Part shown: positions 11,005-21,262 of the stretch, piece after piece | Layout: every line of letters begins with the position of its first letter | How positions within the stretch are numbered: position 1 is the stretch's first letter | DNA from: Pyropia yezoensis | Lineage: Eukaryota; Rhodophyta; Bangiophyceae; Bangiales; Bangiaceae | Reading direction: 5' to 3' | DNA length: 64,000 nucleotides | Assembly: GCA_009829735.1 (NCBI GenBank) | Contig: CM020620.1 | Span: forward strand, 19,566,020-19,630,019 | Program-made: the position numbers and the translations under genes | Notes under the pieces: generated by a model | Seen by the model: only the letters and a program-made list of their open reading frames with translations | The model's database searches: none | Told to the model about the DNA's origin: nothing

Positions 11005-11832
11005 ACGGTGTCAGCTGCCCGCGCAAGCCAATGAGGCTGCGGGGCGCGGGGAAGATGACGGGCGGGGTGACGGTGATGGGGGTGGGGAAGAAGATAGGCG
11101 TGACGGCGGTGAGGGTCGAGGGGGTCGAGGGGTTCGAGGGTAAAGGAGGTCGTTGTGTCTGTGTTCGTTCTTTCCCCCGAGGTCTCCCCGGGTGGCGCCC
11201 GCACTCACGCATTATATACCCCCGGGGGGGCACCCAGGGTGCCCCAAAGCATGCGATTGCCCGTGCCGCCGGGGGGGCGGCACCAATGGGCTCAAAACAA
11301 GGCATAGGCTCTCAGAACAAGTCAAGGTGGGTGTGCGCGCCCCAAGGCGCCCCACCAGACAGCCCCAAGCGGGGGCGGGGGCGGCGTGCGGCGCTCGTGG
11401 CGCCGCGCGGCTGGCCTCACACGCCGGTCGGCCGGAAAGGCCGCAGAGGCGTGTAAGCCAGACGCCAGTCTTCGGGTCGAAAATCTCCCGTGGGTCAGCA
11501 AATCTTGCCGTTCCCATTGGCTCGTGGGGAGATTGTTCCGGCTGGCCGATGAGTCAGAGATGTGGCTTGTCCTGTGGTCCGTTAGTCCTCTGATCCGCGG
11601 AGAGAAAATATCCGTCCGGGGATGAGTCAGGGTACTAACAGGTAGCCGATCCGCGGCTCTCGTGCTGACCGTCTGCGACCCGTAGAATCTCGGCCGGACA
11701 CCACGGCATCTCCAGATTACCAAGGAGTTGATGCGTCTTGGAAGGAGTTGGCTGAGAAGGACAGGGAAGGAGAGGCCCCAGTCCTTATCCCCGAAGCTAG
11801 AGTCTTGGGGATTTAGGGGGCATATCCTTACA
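11005..11832. other. Insert or intron inside the pogo-type transposase gene
   Basis: About 830 bases between the two duplication copies. It opens directly after the frame-ending TGA, where GTGAAC could serve as a splice donor (11003). It ends CCTTACAG, a good splice acceptor shape, immediately before copy B. A TACTAAC motif lies near 11633. No protein or clear terminal repeats. Intron or insertion cannot be separated from sequence alone. Confidence 0.45.
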
Positions 11833-11900
11833 GAGTGTGACGCCGCCCCCGTGCCAACCGGTGGGCCGAATGCTGCGGGACCCAACGCGAGCCCCCCCCC
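11833..11900 (+). repeat. Direct duplication, copy B (68 bp)
   Basis: Second copy of the segment at 10870-10937, offset 963 bases. It is followed by a longer C-run than copy A, and the reading frame shifts somewhere after this point. A third, weaker copy of the same peptide (AAPGPKGAPIAMEPS) lies near 11970-12010. Confidence 0.88.
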
Positions 11901-12595
11901 CCCCTCCGCCGCCGAGCCCTGTGCTCCGCGCGCCACTCCTGGGTCGGCCACTCCACGCGCCGCCCCCGGGCCGAAGGGTGCGCCGATTGCTATGGAACCC
12001 AGCACAAGCCTCCCCCCTCCCCTCCGCCGCGCCGGGATCTATTGAAGCGTTTCCGTTCAACTCGATTTCGGTTGACGGTTTGCCGTCGCCTACGCCGGCT
12101 GACATTGCTTTGGCTTCCAGACCCAATGTGTTGGTAGCCCCCCCAAGCACCGCCCCGGCTGATTCAACGAGGCGCAGGCGCTCACGGGCGCCGAGCCCGA
12201 GGCAAATCCTGGGAGTTCGCGACGGGGCTCCAGTCCACCTGCAAGACGTGGCCGAGCTTATCCTCGAGGAGTGGGCAGCGGTGACGACGGCCACGATTGC
12301 CCATTGCTGGGCAAAGGCGCGCATTCTGCCGCTTGGCATGGAGGCGCGCCTCTTGGCTGACCACGGAGATTACCGTGCCGCCGTCCAGCCCATTGGCGAG
12401 GACGTATGTGAGCTATTGTCCCTAATGGGCACGTCTGCTGTGGCGCAGAACTGCTTTGGCGCGAGTGACAGGGCTGAGCAAGAGCTGGCTGTGGAGGGAT
12501 GGCTGGGTATCGCGGAGGACCCAGACGCAATCGAGGACACAGTGGACCAAGTGCGTCGAGCGCAATCCGCCGATGTAGACGAGGCGAGCGAATAA

Positions 12596-13246
12596 AAATA
12601 GGGGACAATTGTATCATTATGAGCTACTCTTCTGGTTCGGTCGTGAAGCTCTCCGGTGCTTCATGCTGTGACGTCTTGTGGTCTGAGGCGCAGAGGGCAG
12701 GCGGCAGTCCAGCTCGACAGTGAACGATCGCGCGACGCCGTCAAACGATCGACAATCGTTCCAAACTGGGGCGAATTTATCAGGGGCCAAAGGCGGCTGG
12801 CACCGCCGACTTGGTGGGCTACTTCATGGCCCACCCCCGTATATAGTCGAATAATGACTGTACCCACCCACGTGGACGAACGGGGAGACTAAAACGAGGC
12901 CATATATTGGTTTTCGGTATTCAAGTCCTACTTACCTTTCGTCACAACTTGAAAAGCACTTCAGCCAATCAGACGCGCGTAGCACCACGCGCCCGATACT
13001 GTATGTAGTCTGTTGACTATCGGTGTGACTAAAACTCGCTGCTTTGGTCACTCGGATAGTCCACGGACCAACGGAGGTATCCCTGGGCTTGATCTGATTG
13101 GCTGTCGCTTCGTTACAAGAATATGCGATTTCGCTCTGTAACGTTACATTATAGTCCAATGTCGGATAGTCACGTTGGTGCGTACGCCCTGAATGAACAC
13201 AAGGGGGAGCCTGCAAGCAGACTTGCCTGAAGGTGGATTCCATTTA
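12596..13246. other. Intergenic between pogo remnant and Harbinger element
   Basis: AT-richer than the surrounding genes, with short palindromic GATCG motifs at 12720-12765. No coding signal. Ends in the TTA target site of the next element. Confidence 0.4.
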
Positions 13247-13572
13247 GAGCATGTCTATCGGTGGAACCGACAACCCATACTATTGTGGGTTATAGCTCAG
13301 ATCATGTCTATCGGTGCACCTATAACCCATAAAAGAATAGCTCTGAGCTATCTGCGGGGCCAAATCCGGGCTCGGATAGCGCAGCGGATAGCTCAGAGCT
13401 ACCCTCTGAGCTACTATAGCCAAGCCAATGAGATGGTGCCATCCCAGGAATGAGCGGCGGTGGCACAATTTCTGTTCAGAAGTAAAGAAGAAGTGGCACA
13501 AATATAGTGAGAGTGACCAGTACAACACTCGCAACTGCAAAGCCCGCCGGTCCCGCCGTCCAATCCATGGCA

Positions 13573-14001
13573 CTACCCGCCGTCTTTGTTGGACAGCACG
13601 GCAGGGAGGACGGCTAAAAAAGCTTGTAGTTGAGCCTCCACCGACATGCGGGAGTGGTCGTCGAGATCTCGAAAAGATCGACCAGTCCCCAGAGGCCGTA
13701 GCGAGTTCAGAATCTTGACGTGGAAGGGATGGCCACGCCTGCCCGTGCAGTCGGTCCGCTGCAGCAGCGTCGGGTCCACGAGGGGCAGCTCGTGCTTCAG
13801 GACATGGTACAACCGGAGAGGAACTCGGAACACTCCGCGAAAGTGGGAGGAGTGTAGTGGTTTTACGTACCTTAGGCGCCTAGCACCCAGAACACACAGA
13901 GAAACAACCCACCAAGAACGCGGGGAGACCGGAGAGATACTGAACCGCCGACCGCCTGGCTTGTTCACGCGGGGATCCGCGACCAGGACGACAGTGTTCA
14001 A
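13573..14001 (-). pseudogene. Fragment of plant-type Harbinger transposase (PF04827-like N-terminal part)
   Basis: Minus-strand open frame with SHFRGVFRVPLRLYHVL, then LLQRTDCTGRRG and LNSLRPLGTGRSF, matching the family pattern FRxRFRM - QRxDATGRxG - ALRxLxYGxxxD. It stops at 13573, before any DDE catalytic motif. No ATG opens this frame near its beginning, so it is probably a downstream exon or a decayed part of the gene starting at 15230. The C-terminal catalytic half is missing from the element. Confidence 0.65.
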
Positions 14002-14537
14002 TCACACGCAAGTCTGTTTTTTTTCGAAGGGGGAAGCAACGCGCACCCCCACGCACACTCTTACCCTCTCTCACCCGCACCCAGCAACCCTCCACACCGG
14101 GCCACGTGCGGGCCAATCAAAACCCTCCAACATGTCCGGAGGGCCCCCTCCCCCACGGATCATTCCTGCCAGCGGGGCAGGAATCTCCAAGACACGAGGG
14201 AGAAATGCCCCACCGGACATCCGTGCCAACACTCAAGATCTCACCAATCTCACAATCACGCAAAACACTCAAGCTCAATCCAAACCCCAAATGCATCCCA
14301 TCCCGGATTATGGACCAAAGGCCAATTCCGGTCAGGGGAGAATCCCATACACTGGGAATCCCAATATGGCCCCAGAACCAATGGCGACCCGGTCCCATCT
14401 CCATAGGAGGGGACCAATCGGAAGCCAGTAAAATCCCGAAGAGCCAAATCGGCCCCATCGTCCACACTAGGAAGGTAGGCGCAGGGGTACCACGCGATCT
14501 CTAGGAGGTCCCCCCACGTGGAGGGCCCATAGGGTCC

Positions 14538-15230
14538 CTACAAGGAGGTATACCTCGAAGAGGATGACAGGTAGTCGGCAAACCAGGAACACGCACCTCC
14601 GTGTATGTTCGAAGCCGACCCTACTGTGGCAGTATCGACCCCCAGGTAGGGGGACAACACGTGCCATGCAAGGGGCGGCAGGCCACTAGCCTGACCCATT
14701 CCTCCCCCTGCATTTGGGTCCATATTCCTTAAGTTTGGGATAGTTAGCTTAGTAGTAAATCCAACTTGGATTTGAGGGTTTTCTGCATTTATCGTCTTGA
14801 ATTTTCGTGTGGCCCGGTGGGCAGGTGCTGGGGTGGGAGATTCTGAGTTGCGAGATTCTGAGGGGACCCTGGGGGGATAAGGGGAGGGACAGCGGGGCTT
14901 GGCCTTGCTTCCCCGTCCCGACCAAGAAACTGTTGGACCACACACCATCTTCTTGTTTGTCAGTGGGGGGATTGCCCCACAACAGGGATAGAGTGTGTGC
15001 GACTTGCACTTCTTCCGGTTCCCCCGACACGGGAGGCAGCTCTTGTGCACCGCCCCAACTTGGGTGTCGTGTGTGCGAGAGGTTTTTGCCACACCTACCT
15101 GCCGCCCGCCCCACGCTGCTGGTACTGGCTCGAGCGCAGGCCCGCCGGCCGTTGGAGCAGCTAAGCATACTTCGATAACAGCCTCCTCCTCGTCATCGTC
15201 GCTCAACAGGTGCATAAATAGGTCGTCCAT
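14538..15230 (-). pseudogene. N-terminal part of the Harbinger element's protein
   Basis: Starts at ATG 15230 with MDDLFMHLLSDDDEEEAV, the acidic opening usual for plant-type Harbinger transposases, behind a C/T-rich leader (minus strand of 15231-15300). A Cys-rich stretch follows (SCLPCRGNRKKCK, YPCCG). The later part of the frame, to 14538, does not look like protein. It likely belongs to the same broken gene as 13573-14001, with the region between being intron or decayed sequence. Confidence 0.5.
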
Positions 15231-15681
15231 TGGAAAAAAAAGGGGGGGGAGCGGGGGGAGGGAAGGTCGGAGGGTGAGACGGGTCAGGCAAGGACAGGCA
15301 GGCAGGGATGTAGGCAGCGATTCACGAGCGTGTGCGTTGTCTCGCCACTCTTCAAACCCTTCAGACTTAGCGAATTTAATAGAATTCCACATCAAGTGGC
15401 TCTCATTTCGACATGCAAGTCTGCTGAAGAAGCCAGAATGGCTCAGGACCGATAGACATGCTCGGAGCTATCGCTATGAAAAGTAGCTGAATAGGTATGG
15501 GCTTGAGCTCCACCGACAGACATGCTCTTAGCTAGCTAGGCCGGTTTGCACAGTTCGTTTTTGACCGCTCGTAGCTCAGGCGCTACTGCCCCGTTTTTCA
15601 CACATTGTCATTTATTTCTCGAAGAGGAGAGCAACTCACAGGCTTTCTTTTTCTGTGACAAGCATGTCTGCTTGCTGTATA

Positions 15682-15789
15682 GTGCGTCCCGTAGACGTGC
15701 ACGTGTCGTGATCATGTCAAATGTCGGCCACTGGACCAATCGAACCCACACTGCACGACCTGTGCACGCCCACTTTTTACGGGACGCAC
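15682..15789 (+). mobile_element. 108-bp MITE, copy 1
   Basis: Begins GTGCGTCCCGT and ends with its inverse, ACGGGACGCAC. The body includes CGTGATCATGTCAAATGTCG and CCAATCGAACCC. The same body occurs inverted at 21607-21721. Comparing both copies, the ends read TA/TAGTGCG and CGCACAA/TR, so a TA target duplication is possible but one side of this copy is TG. Confidence 0.8.
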
Positions 15790-16494
15790 AATGCATGGCA
15801 TGCATGAGAAATCTTTCCTCGTCTCGAGCGGGCACTAGTTTCTATTCTACTGCTCGCCTCATTTGAGGCGATTCGCCTCAATTGAGGCGGTTTTTCAGCG
15901 GCCGTTTACAAGGTCTTCCACTCATCTGAGAGTGAAACTGACCCCAGAAACGGACTCAGCTGTTTGCCTTTGGGAGAGCCGGAGTGCGCCCGAAGACGAC
16001 GGGTTGTCATCGGTTGGCGCCCTCTTTTTCGCGCCACTGACTGCTTCCGGCAAAAGTTCGAATCGACGAAATAGATATCACGGAAAGTTTAATTGGATCC
16101 AATTTCAATCATTGACGGCGCAGAAGCCGCCCCAGTCGCAGCGCAGGGCACTTCCAGAAGAGCTGCAGTATGGCCAACAGCCGTTTGGCCGATGGCGCGT
16201 GCGCGCTCCTCCGTGCTTGTACAGCGGCGTCCGTCACAGAGCTCCTCAGAGGAGCAAGCGTCCGCGCCATGTACCCGACCTCCCACGCCTGCCCCGGACT
16301 GCCTTCCTCTGCACTCCGGCGCCCACCACCAGCGCTCCCCATCCCTCTGCATCCCTTCCCCTTGCTGTGGCCGCGGTGTGCTCTGCCCCCCCTCTTACTT
16401 CCCCCCCTACTCATCGCCCCCCCCCCCCCCCCTGCTCTTCCCTCCCCCCTCACCTTCCCCCCCCCCCCCCTCCCCTCCCCCTCCTTTACGCACC

Positions 16495-18750
16495 ATGGGT
16501 GAGCCCCCGACTGCCGGCTGCGTGCCCACTGTCACCCCCACCGCCACCCAAGCCCCCATCCCAAGCCCCCCCCGTCCTCGCCGGCGTCCTCAGGGACCGG
16601 GCAAGGACCGTCGCCTGGAGGTGGGCGCCGAGGTGCACACGAAGGCGACCAACGTCACCAGCTTTGCAGAGTGCTCGCGCCTGTTTGGCTCGCTGGCGTG
16701 CAAGAAGCTCCTGAGCGGCCGGGTGCAGGAGGTCGTGCCGGGCTTCCAGAAAGATGGTCGCCGCAAGACGGAACTGCGGGTGCTGTGGGCGGTGAAGGCC
16801 AACACGGTGGACAAGACGCTGGCGTTGGGGAGTGTGAAGGCTGGTCCTCCCCCCGCGCCCATCGCTGACTCGACCCCCTCCGCTGTCGAGGACGGCACGC
16901 CCGGGACTCTGCAGTCTCAGCTGGGCATGGTCTCGCCGACTGGGGTCCAGGATGTTCTTCCTCTCCCTCCGTCTACGACCACGGGCTCCCATCCTACCAC
17001 CGCCCCCCCCTCTGCGGCTTTTCCGAGCGCATCCCCGGCGGCCCTCCGCGCACCTCCCGCTTCCCCTGCCACGGCGACTGCGCATGGCATGTCCTGGACG
17101 GCGGGGTCTGTGTCAGAGCCCATCGGCGGCCCCGTGCCGCGTCGGACCTGGTCGGTCCGAACGTTGTCTGGGGAGGTCATCATTGAGGACGGGGACTCGG
17201 TGGGCGAGGGGAGGGGTCGCACTGCGTACGACTACTTCATGGCTATGTTCCCCATGGACCAGCTCACGCGTATGGTCCGCTTGACTTCGGCCAAGCTCGA
17301 GGCGCGGGCACTGCGGCCGACTACCAGGGGGGAGCTGCTCAAGCTCACCGGCGTTATCATCCTGGCCACTCGTTATGAGTTTAGTGCTCGTGCGGAGCTG
17401 TGGGCAACAAAGCCGCGCAACCCATACCTTGTGGCACTTTCCTTTGGAGAGCTCACGGGCCTCTCCCGCGGCCGCTTTGATGCCCTTTGGTCCTGTCTGA
17501 CCTTCAGCGAGCAGAGAACCGGTGGCGATGTCAACTCGGAGCGCAGTCGATGGGAATTAATTTCGGACTTTGGCGATTCCATTAACGATCACCGAAATGC
17601 CCACGTGTCACCGAGCGAGTACCTTTGCGTCGACGAGTCAATGTGCAAGTGGTATGGGCTTGGCGGCAGCTGGATCAAGCGCGGTCTCCCCATGTACGTC
17701 GCGATACAGCGGAAGCCAGAGAATGGCTGTGAGGTGCAGAACGCGGCGTGCGGGAGGAGCGGGATCATGCTGCGACTGAGCGTGGTGACCTCCTCGGACC
17801 ACCAGAAAGCTACGGCCGACGCCAGTGACGCAGAAGTGCCGCACGGCACGGTGGTCCTCAAGCGCTTGGTATGGCCTTGGGCGGGCACCCAGCGCGTCGT
17901 TTTTGCAGATTCCTACTTTGCGAGCGTTGCTGCCGCCGTCCATCTGCGGGCGATGGGTTTCGGCTTCACTGGTTGCATCAAGACGGCTACTCGTTGGTTC
18001 CCCATGCAGGATCTATCGAAATTGGAGTTTGAAACTCGCGGTGAACACGCCTCGTACACGCATCAGACGCCGGACGGTGCTGTTGACCTCATGGCTGTCG
18101 TGTGGGTCGACCGGGAGCGGAGGTACTTCATTTCGTCGAGGTCTACGACACTGCCTGGCGACCCGTACGAGCGTCTGCGGTGGCGGCAGATCGACGGCGA
18201 GGCCGAGAGAATGACCCTCACTGTCAGGCTCCCCCGCGTGGTGCAGGAGTACTACGAGTGCTGCGCCATGATCGACCGGCACAACCGTTGCAGGCAGGAT
18301 GATCTGAGGCCTGAGCACAAGCTCGGAACGCACAATTGGTCGACGCGCGTGAGCATGTCCTTGCTCGGTATGTGTGCGGTGGACGCGTGGATGCTTTACT
18401 GTGGCGCGCGCGGGTCGACGGCCTCCCTGACCTAGAAGCAGTTTTACGAGGACTTGGCGGCGCAGCTGATCGACAACACCTTCGACACCATGGGCCTCAG
18501 GGCCCGAGGGACTACGACTGGCACTCCAGCAGCGGACACGGACGCGCCATTTCGCTATGGCGTCGGCATTCACCTCACGCCCACCCTCAAGTGCCGAGGC
18601 CCTTCGGCCGCTGAAGGAGGCCACCGAGCGCAGCGCGGGTGTCGCGTGTGCAAGCGGTTCAAGTCTTCTCTCGTATGCTCGGGCTGCCGCGGTCCGGGCA
18701 CGGAGGAGGTTTTTTTTGTGCGCCCCCAAGACGGGGCGTCTTTGTCTTGA
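16495..18750 (+). pseudogene. PiggyBac-type transposase (DDE_Tnp_1_7) with one in-frame stop
   Basis: Starts at ATG 16495 in caccATGg behind a C/T-rich leader. After a Pro/Thr-rich N-terminus comes the DDE_Tnp_1_7 domain (~17220-18420). YFMAMFPMDQLTRM and GVIILATRYEF are entry motifs; then LCVDESMCKWYG (Asp ~380), VVFADSYFA (Asp ~471) and MIDRHNRCRQ (Asp ~594) give the catalytic triad. TAG at 18433-18435 ends the frame at 646 residues. The same frame continues for another ~104 codons, with a plausible continuation (FYEDLAAQLIDN) and a C-terminal zinc-finger-like Cys set (CRVCKRF, CSGC) to TGA at 18748-18750. The stop therefore removes the C-terminal DNA-binding finger. All else is intact, so inactivation looks recent. 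Confidence 0.85.
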
Positions 18751-19784
18751 TGAGCATTTGCGTGAGGTCCATCAGATGGACATTTAAAATTGTTTTCTAG
18801 GTTGTAGTTTTGATCTGTTCTCTCACGTGTCATCTGTAAATTCCGTTGCAATGGCGCGAGTACTGCATATTCCCGCAGCAGAGCTTGGTTCTCAGAAATG
18901 GCTCGACGGACAAGAGGGGACGAAGAGAGAACCATGCTTCCTGTGCACACCCCGCAAGCAACCACGACGCGGGGTGTGGAAGATAGTGCCATGTGCCCCG
19001 AGTTGTCTTTCTCAAGGTGCGTGTCCGTCAACCTCTGGCTTTCCGCTTCGTTCTGACTGCCATGGCGTGCCTCAGCCCCCTCCCCTTCCATCCCTCTGCC
19101 CGTCCCGCACTCCGTGGGCGAGCCGCCAGCCGCCCTCAACATGACCACTACCGCCGCACTTGCCACACTGGCCTTCCATTGTACGCCTACTCCACCCGTC
19201 TCCCCCTCTCCACTCTCTCGCCCGCACGGCGACGACAAGCGCCGGCGCACACCCCTCACCACACCCGTCGTCCAGGTCTGCTGCCATCCGCCCTACTCAC
19301 CGTCTCCGCTTGGAACGCACCCGTGACGCCCACGCCGACGTAGTGGTGCGTCATCCCCCTCGCCCCCCCCAGGTACGACGTCACCTCCATGCCGGACACG
19401 ACCCCACCGGCGCCGCCATCCGCCAATTATGCCGACACGCCGCCACGTCCGCCACCACCGCCGCCGACCGACCCAGCACCAACGTATGGGGTCGACGGGT
19501 GGTACGCTGGATCCGTCGTGGCCGCCGTCGCCGCCGTCGCCGCTGCCGTCGCCGCCGCCGCCGCAGCCAGCCCCAGCCGCACAAAGGGAAGAGGGGGAGG
19601 TAGGGAGCTCCCACAGCGGGAGAGAAGCCGGGGGAGGTGTACAGGGGGGGGCACAGGCCGAGCGGAAGCCGTCTGGGGAGGGTACCGACTGCCTCTTCTT
19701 TGCCAGACAGGTCAAAATCGACGATTTCGGGTGATCCGGGCGGAGCCTCATTTGAGTCTAGAGACCGCCTCATTTGAGGCTGAT
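18751..19784. other. 3' non-coding part of the piggyBac-type element
   Basis: 1 kb between the transposase and the right terminal repeat. C/T-rich in 19020-19330. One open frame (19389-19793, low-complexity Pro/Ala then Arg/Gly) has no recognisable domain and overlaps the terminal palindromes, so it is not called as a gene. Confidence 0.4.
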
Positions 19785-19878
19785 GAGCAGTAGAATAGAC
19801 ACTAGTGTTGTGCAGTCAGACCGCTGAAATTTCTTTTGCCTCGAATTACGGGACAGTGGGGGGACAGATGGAGAAAGA

Positions 19879-20777
19879 GGCCCGTTCGCAGTTCGCGTAC
19901 CGTCACATGTGACGACGGTATAAACGGTATGAATAAAAGCTGCGAAAGAAACTGGACAGGGCCGCTGTATACGGTATACCAAGAACATAAGTATTTGACA
20001 CATTCTCAAGATTCCTTGAGATTGACACGCACAAATGAGTGTGGCCAGAAGAAGAGCGGGGTGTTTGGCAGCCCTGCCCAAGTCGGATGCCACCGGAGAC
20101 CATCCACCGTCCACAGCGCGGCGAACAACGTCATGGACGCCACTCCTATCTGGCGAGCGGGTGCGTTTGTGACTTCTGTAGCTGGCGACCTGCATGCCCG
20201 CCGTGGTATTCTCTCCGACCCCATTGCATACACTTCTGTTCCTTTTCCTTTTTCCCACGTCCGGGCTCGCTACGGCGCCCTCTTTCCACGCGCTGTGTAC
20301 ATGTCCGAGAGCAATTTCCATCGCCTGGTCGATGTCCTGCGCCCTCGCATGTCGCGTCGAGGCTTCCCGGCGGAGACTCGTGCGGCTATGGCCCTGCGCT
20401 ACTTGGGCGGCGGTAGCTACATGGACATTTGCGCGGCGTTTGGAGCGCATCCAGCCACTTTGTACTGCGCCTTGTGGGACGTTGTGGACGCTGTGAACTC
20501 TTCCCCTGCCCGGCGCATCTGCGAGTGCCACCCGTTGAGTGACAAATTTCAATGACGGCACGATGGCCAGAGTTGTCTCAAGAAATTCCATCGCTGATCG
20601 CAATTTGGTAGCTGCAAGTCTTGCCCTCTGCAGTGTATACCGCGGTATGCCGCGGTATAAACATACGCGGCGCTCCCGCGTATGTTTATACCGCGTTATA
20701 CCGTAGGGACGCGCACAGCCAATCACATCGGCGTTACGCGTATATACCGTCACGCCGATTGCAACTGCGAACGGGCC
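19879..20777 (+). mobile_element. 899-bp internally deleted Harbinger-type element
   Basis: Perfect 15-bp terminal inverted repeats GGCCCGTTCGCAGTT (19879-19893) and AACTGCGAACGGGCC (20763-20777), flanked by AGA on both sides (19876-19878 and 20778-20780), a 3-bp duplication as in Harbinger elements. Carries the N-terminal part of a transposase and, at 20635-20710, GGTATA-rich palindromes that may be sub-terminal binding sites. Confidence 0.83.
20133..20555 (+). pseudogene. Truncated HARBI1/DDE_4-type transposase, N-terminal domain only
   Basis: From ATG 20133: HVRARYGALFPRAVYMSESN leads into FHRLVDVLRP, AMALRYLGGGSYMDICAAFG and ATLYCALWDVVDAVN. This is the helix-turn-helix N-terminal region of Harbinger nucleases (pattern FRM-F-L-LRYLAGGSY-DI-FG-S-STVY). 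The frame ends at TGA 20553-20555, right where the catalytic domain should begin, so the copy cannot encode an active nuclease. Confidence 0.75.
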
Positions 20778-20875
20778 AGAACGGGTGCTTGCCTCCTCTC
20801 TGGGAACGACTGCGTGGACATCTCGAAATATAATTCTACGCAGTTGACACCCTGATCTGTGTCACCCGCGCCATC

Positions 20876-21262
20876 TTACCTCGCCGCCCGCGCACCACCT
20901 TGGTGGCCATCCGCCCCCTCTGTCTTAACCTCTTCCTCCCTGTTACCCCCCCCCCCCTCCCCCCCCCCCCTCTCGTTCTCTAGAGGAAGGGAGGCCGTCC
21001 TCAAGCATGAGCTTCGCACACAGCTGCCCCAACTCGGACCTGTCTGAGACTCCCCAATCCTGGAAAGCATATCCGGGAACTGAATCGCAGCCTTCTCACA
21101 CCGACGCAAGTGTGCCTCAGCCCGTGTGATGTTGTCACTGATGATGTACGAACAGGCGTCCTCCAAACATGACAAGACCTCCTTTCTGTCGCGGACAGAC
21201 ACCCGGAGAAAGCTCCACGCGGCGCGCTTCCCGCGCGGGGAGTGCGGGGGTCGGGGTGGCAT
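20876..21262 (-). CDS. Possible hAT-type fragment with BED-like zinc finger
   Basis: Minus-strand frame from ATG 21262 (context ctaccATG, C/T-rich leader). KRAAWSFLRVSVRDRKEVLS followed by a Cys pair, then TRAEAHLRRC and QFPDM, recall the BED-type finger that opens hAT transposases (C..C, then HL..C). The rest (to 20876) becomes Gly/Glu-rich and includes a long C/G run, so the true end may lie at a splice site near 21070. No catalytic domain follows. Weak call. Confidence 0.33.
   Translation of the reverse strand: MPPRPPHSPRGKRAAWSFLRVSVRDRKEVLSCLEDACSYIISDNITRAEAHLRRCEKAAIQFPDMLSRIGESQTGPSWGSCVRSSCLRTASLPLENERGGGEGGGGNREEEVKTEGADGHQGGARAAR

Larger units (their letters stand above)
9347..12595 (+). 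pseudogene. Pogo/Tigger-type DDE transposase (DDE_1), broken into at least three frame segments
   Basis: From ATG 9347 an Ala-rich start leads to a psq-like helix-turn-helix (~9629-9770: KIAFICLVDRG, SLEAARSI). Near 9795-9815 the frame changes, and 9823-11004 carries the catalytic core: YNMDETGLQF (first Asp, ~10120), IVDNCGAHTE (second, ~10460) and LPPNVTAIHQPLDAG (third, ~10545). The C-terminal helix typical of the family, WAAVTTATIAHCWAKARIL, lies 1.7 kb further on, at 12270-12330, in another frame that ends at TAA 12593-12595 overlapping AATAAA. Between them lie a stop at 11004, ~830 bases of unexplained DNA and a 68-bp direct duplication. Either a decayed transposon gene or one with an unrecognised intron. 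No terminal inverted repeats were found. Confidence 0.72.
13247..15527 (-). mobile_element. Harbinger/PIF-like DNA transposon, 2,281 bp, with TIRs and TTA target duplication
   Basis: Left end GAGCATGTCTATCGGTGGA (13247-13265) matches the right end inverted (15509-15527) at 18 of 19 positions. Both ends are flanked by TTA (13244-13246 and 15528-15530), the TWA duplication expected of PIF/Harbinger elements. A second copy of the AGCATGTCTATCGGT motif lies about 50-65 bases inside each end, probably a transposase binding site. Minus-strand remnants of a plant-type Harbinger transposase lie inside. Internal sequence lacks the DDE catalytic part, so this copy looks non-autonomous. Confidence 0.85.
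15833..19807 (+). mobile_element. 3,975-bp DNA transposon carrying a piggyBac-type transposase
   Basis: Left end CACTAGTTTCTATTCTACTG (from 15833) and the inverted right end (to 19807) agree over 23 bases with one mismatch. Next to each end lie copies of the palindrome GCCTCATTTGAGGC: 15856-15869 and a variant at 15875-15888 on the left; 19767-19780 and a variant at 19745-19758 on the right. The transposase gene lies between. The TTAA duplication of piggyBac elements is not seen at these borders, so either the true borders differ or the family uses another target. Confidence 0.75.

Noticed and set aside
15833..19807. Assignment to the CACTA (CMC) superfamily from its CACTAG ends
   Set aside because: The encoded transposase has piggyBac-type DDE motifs, not the CMC transposase.
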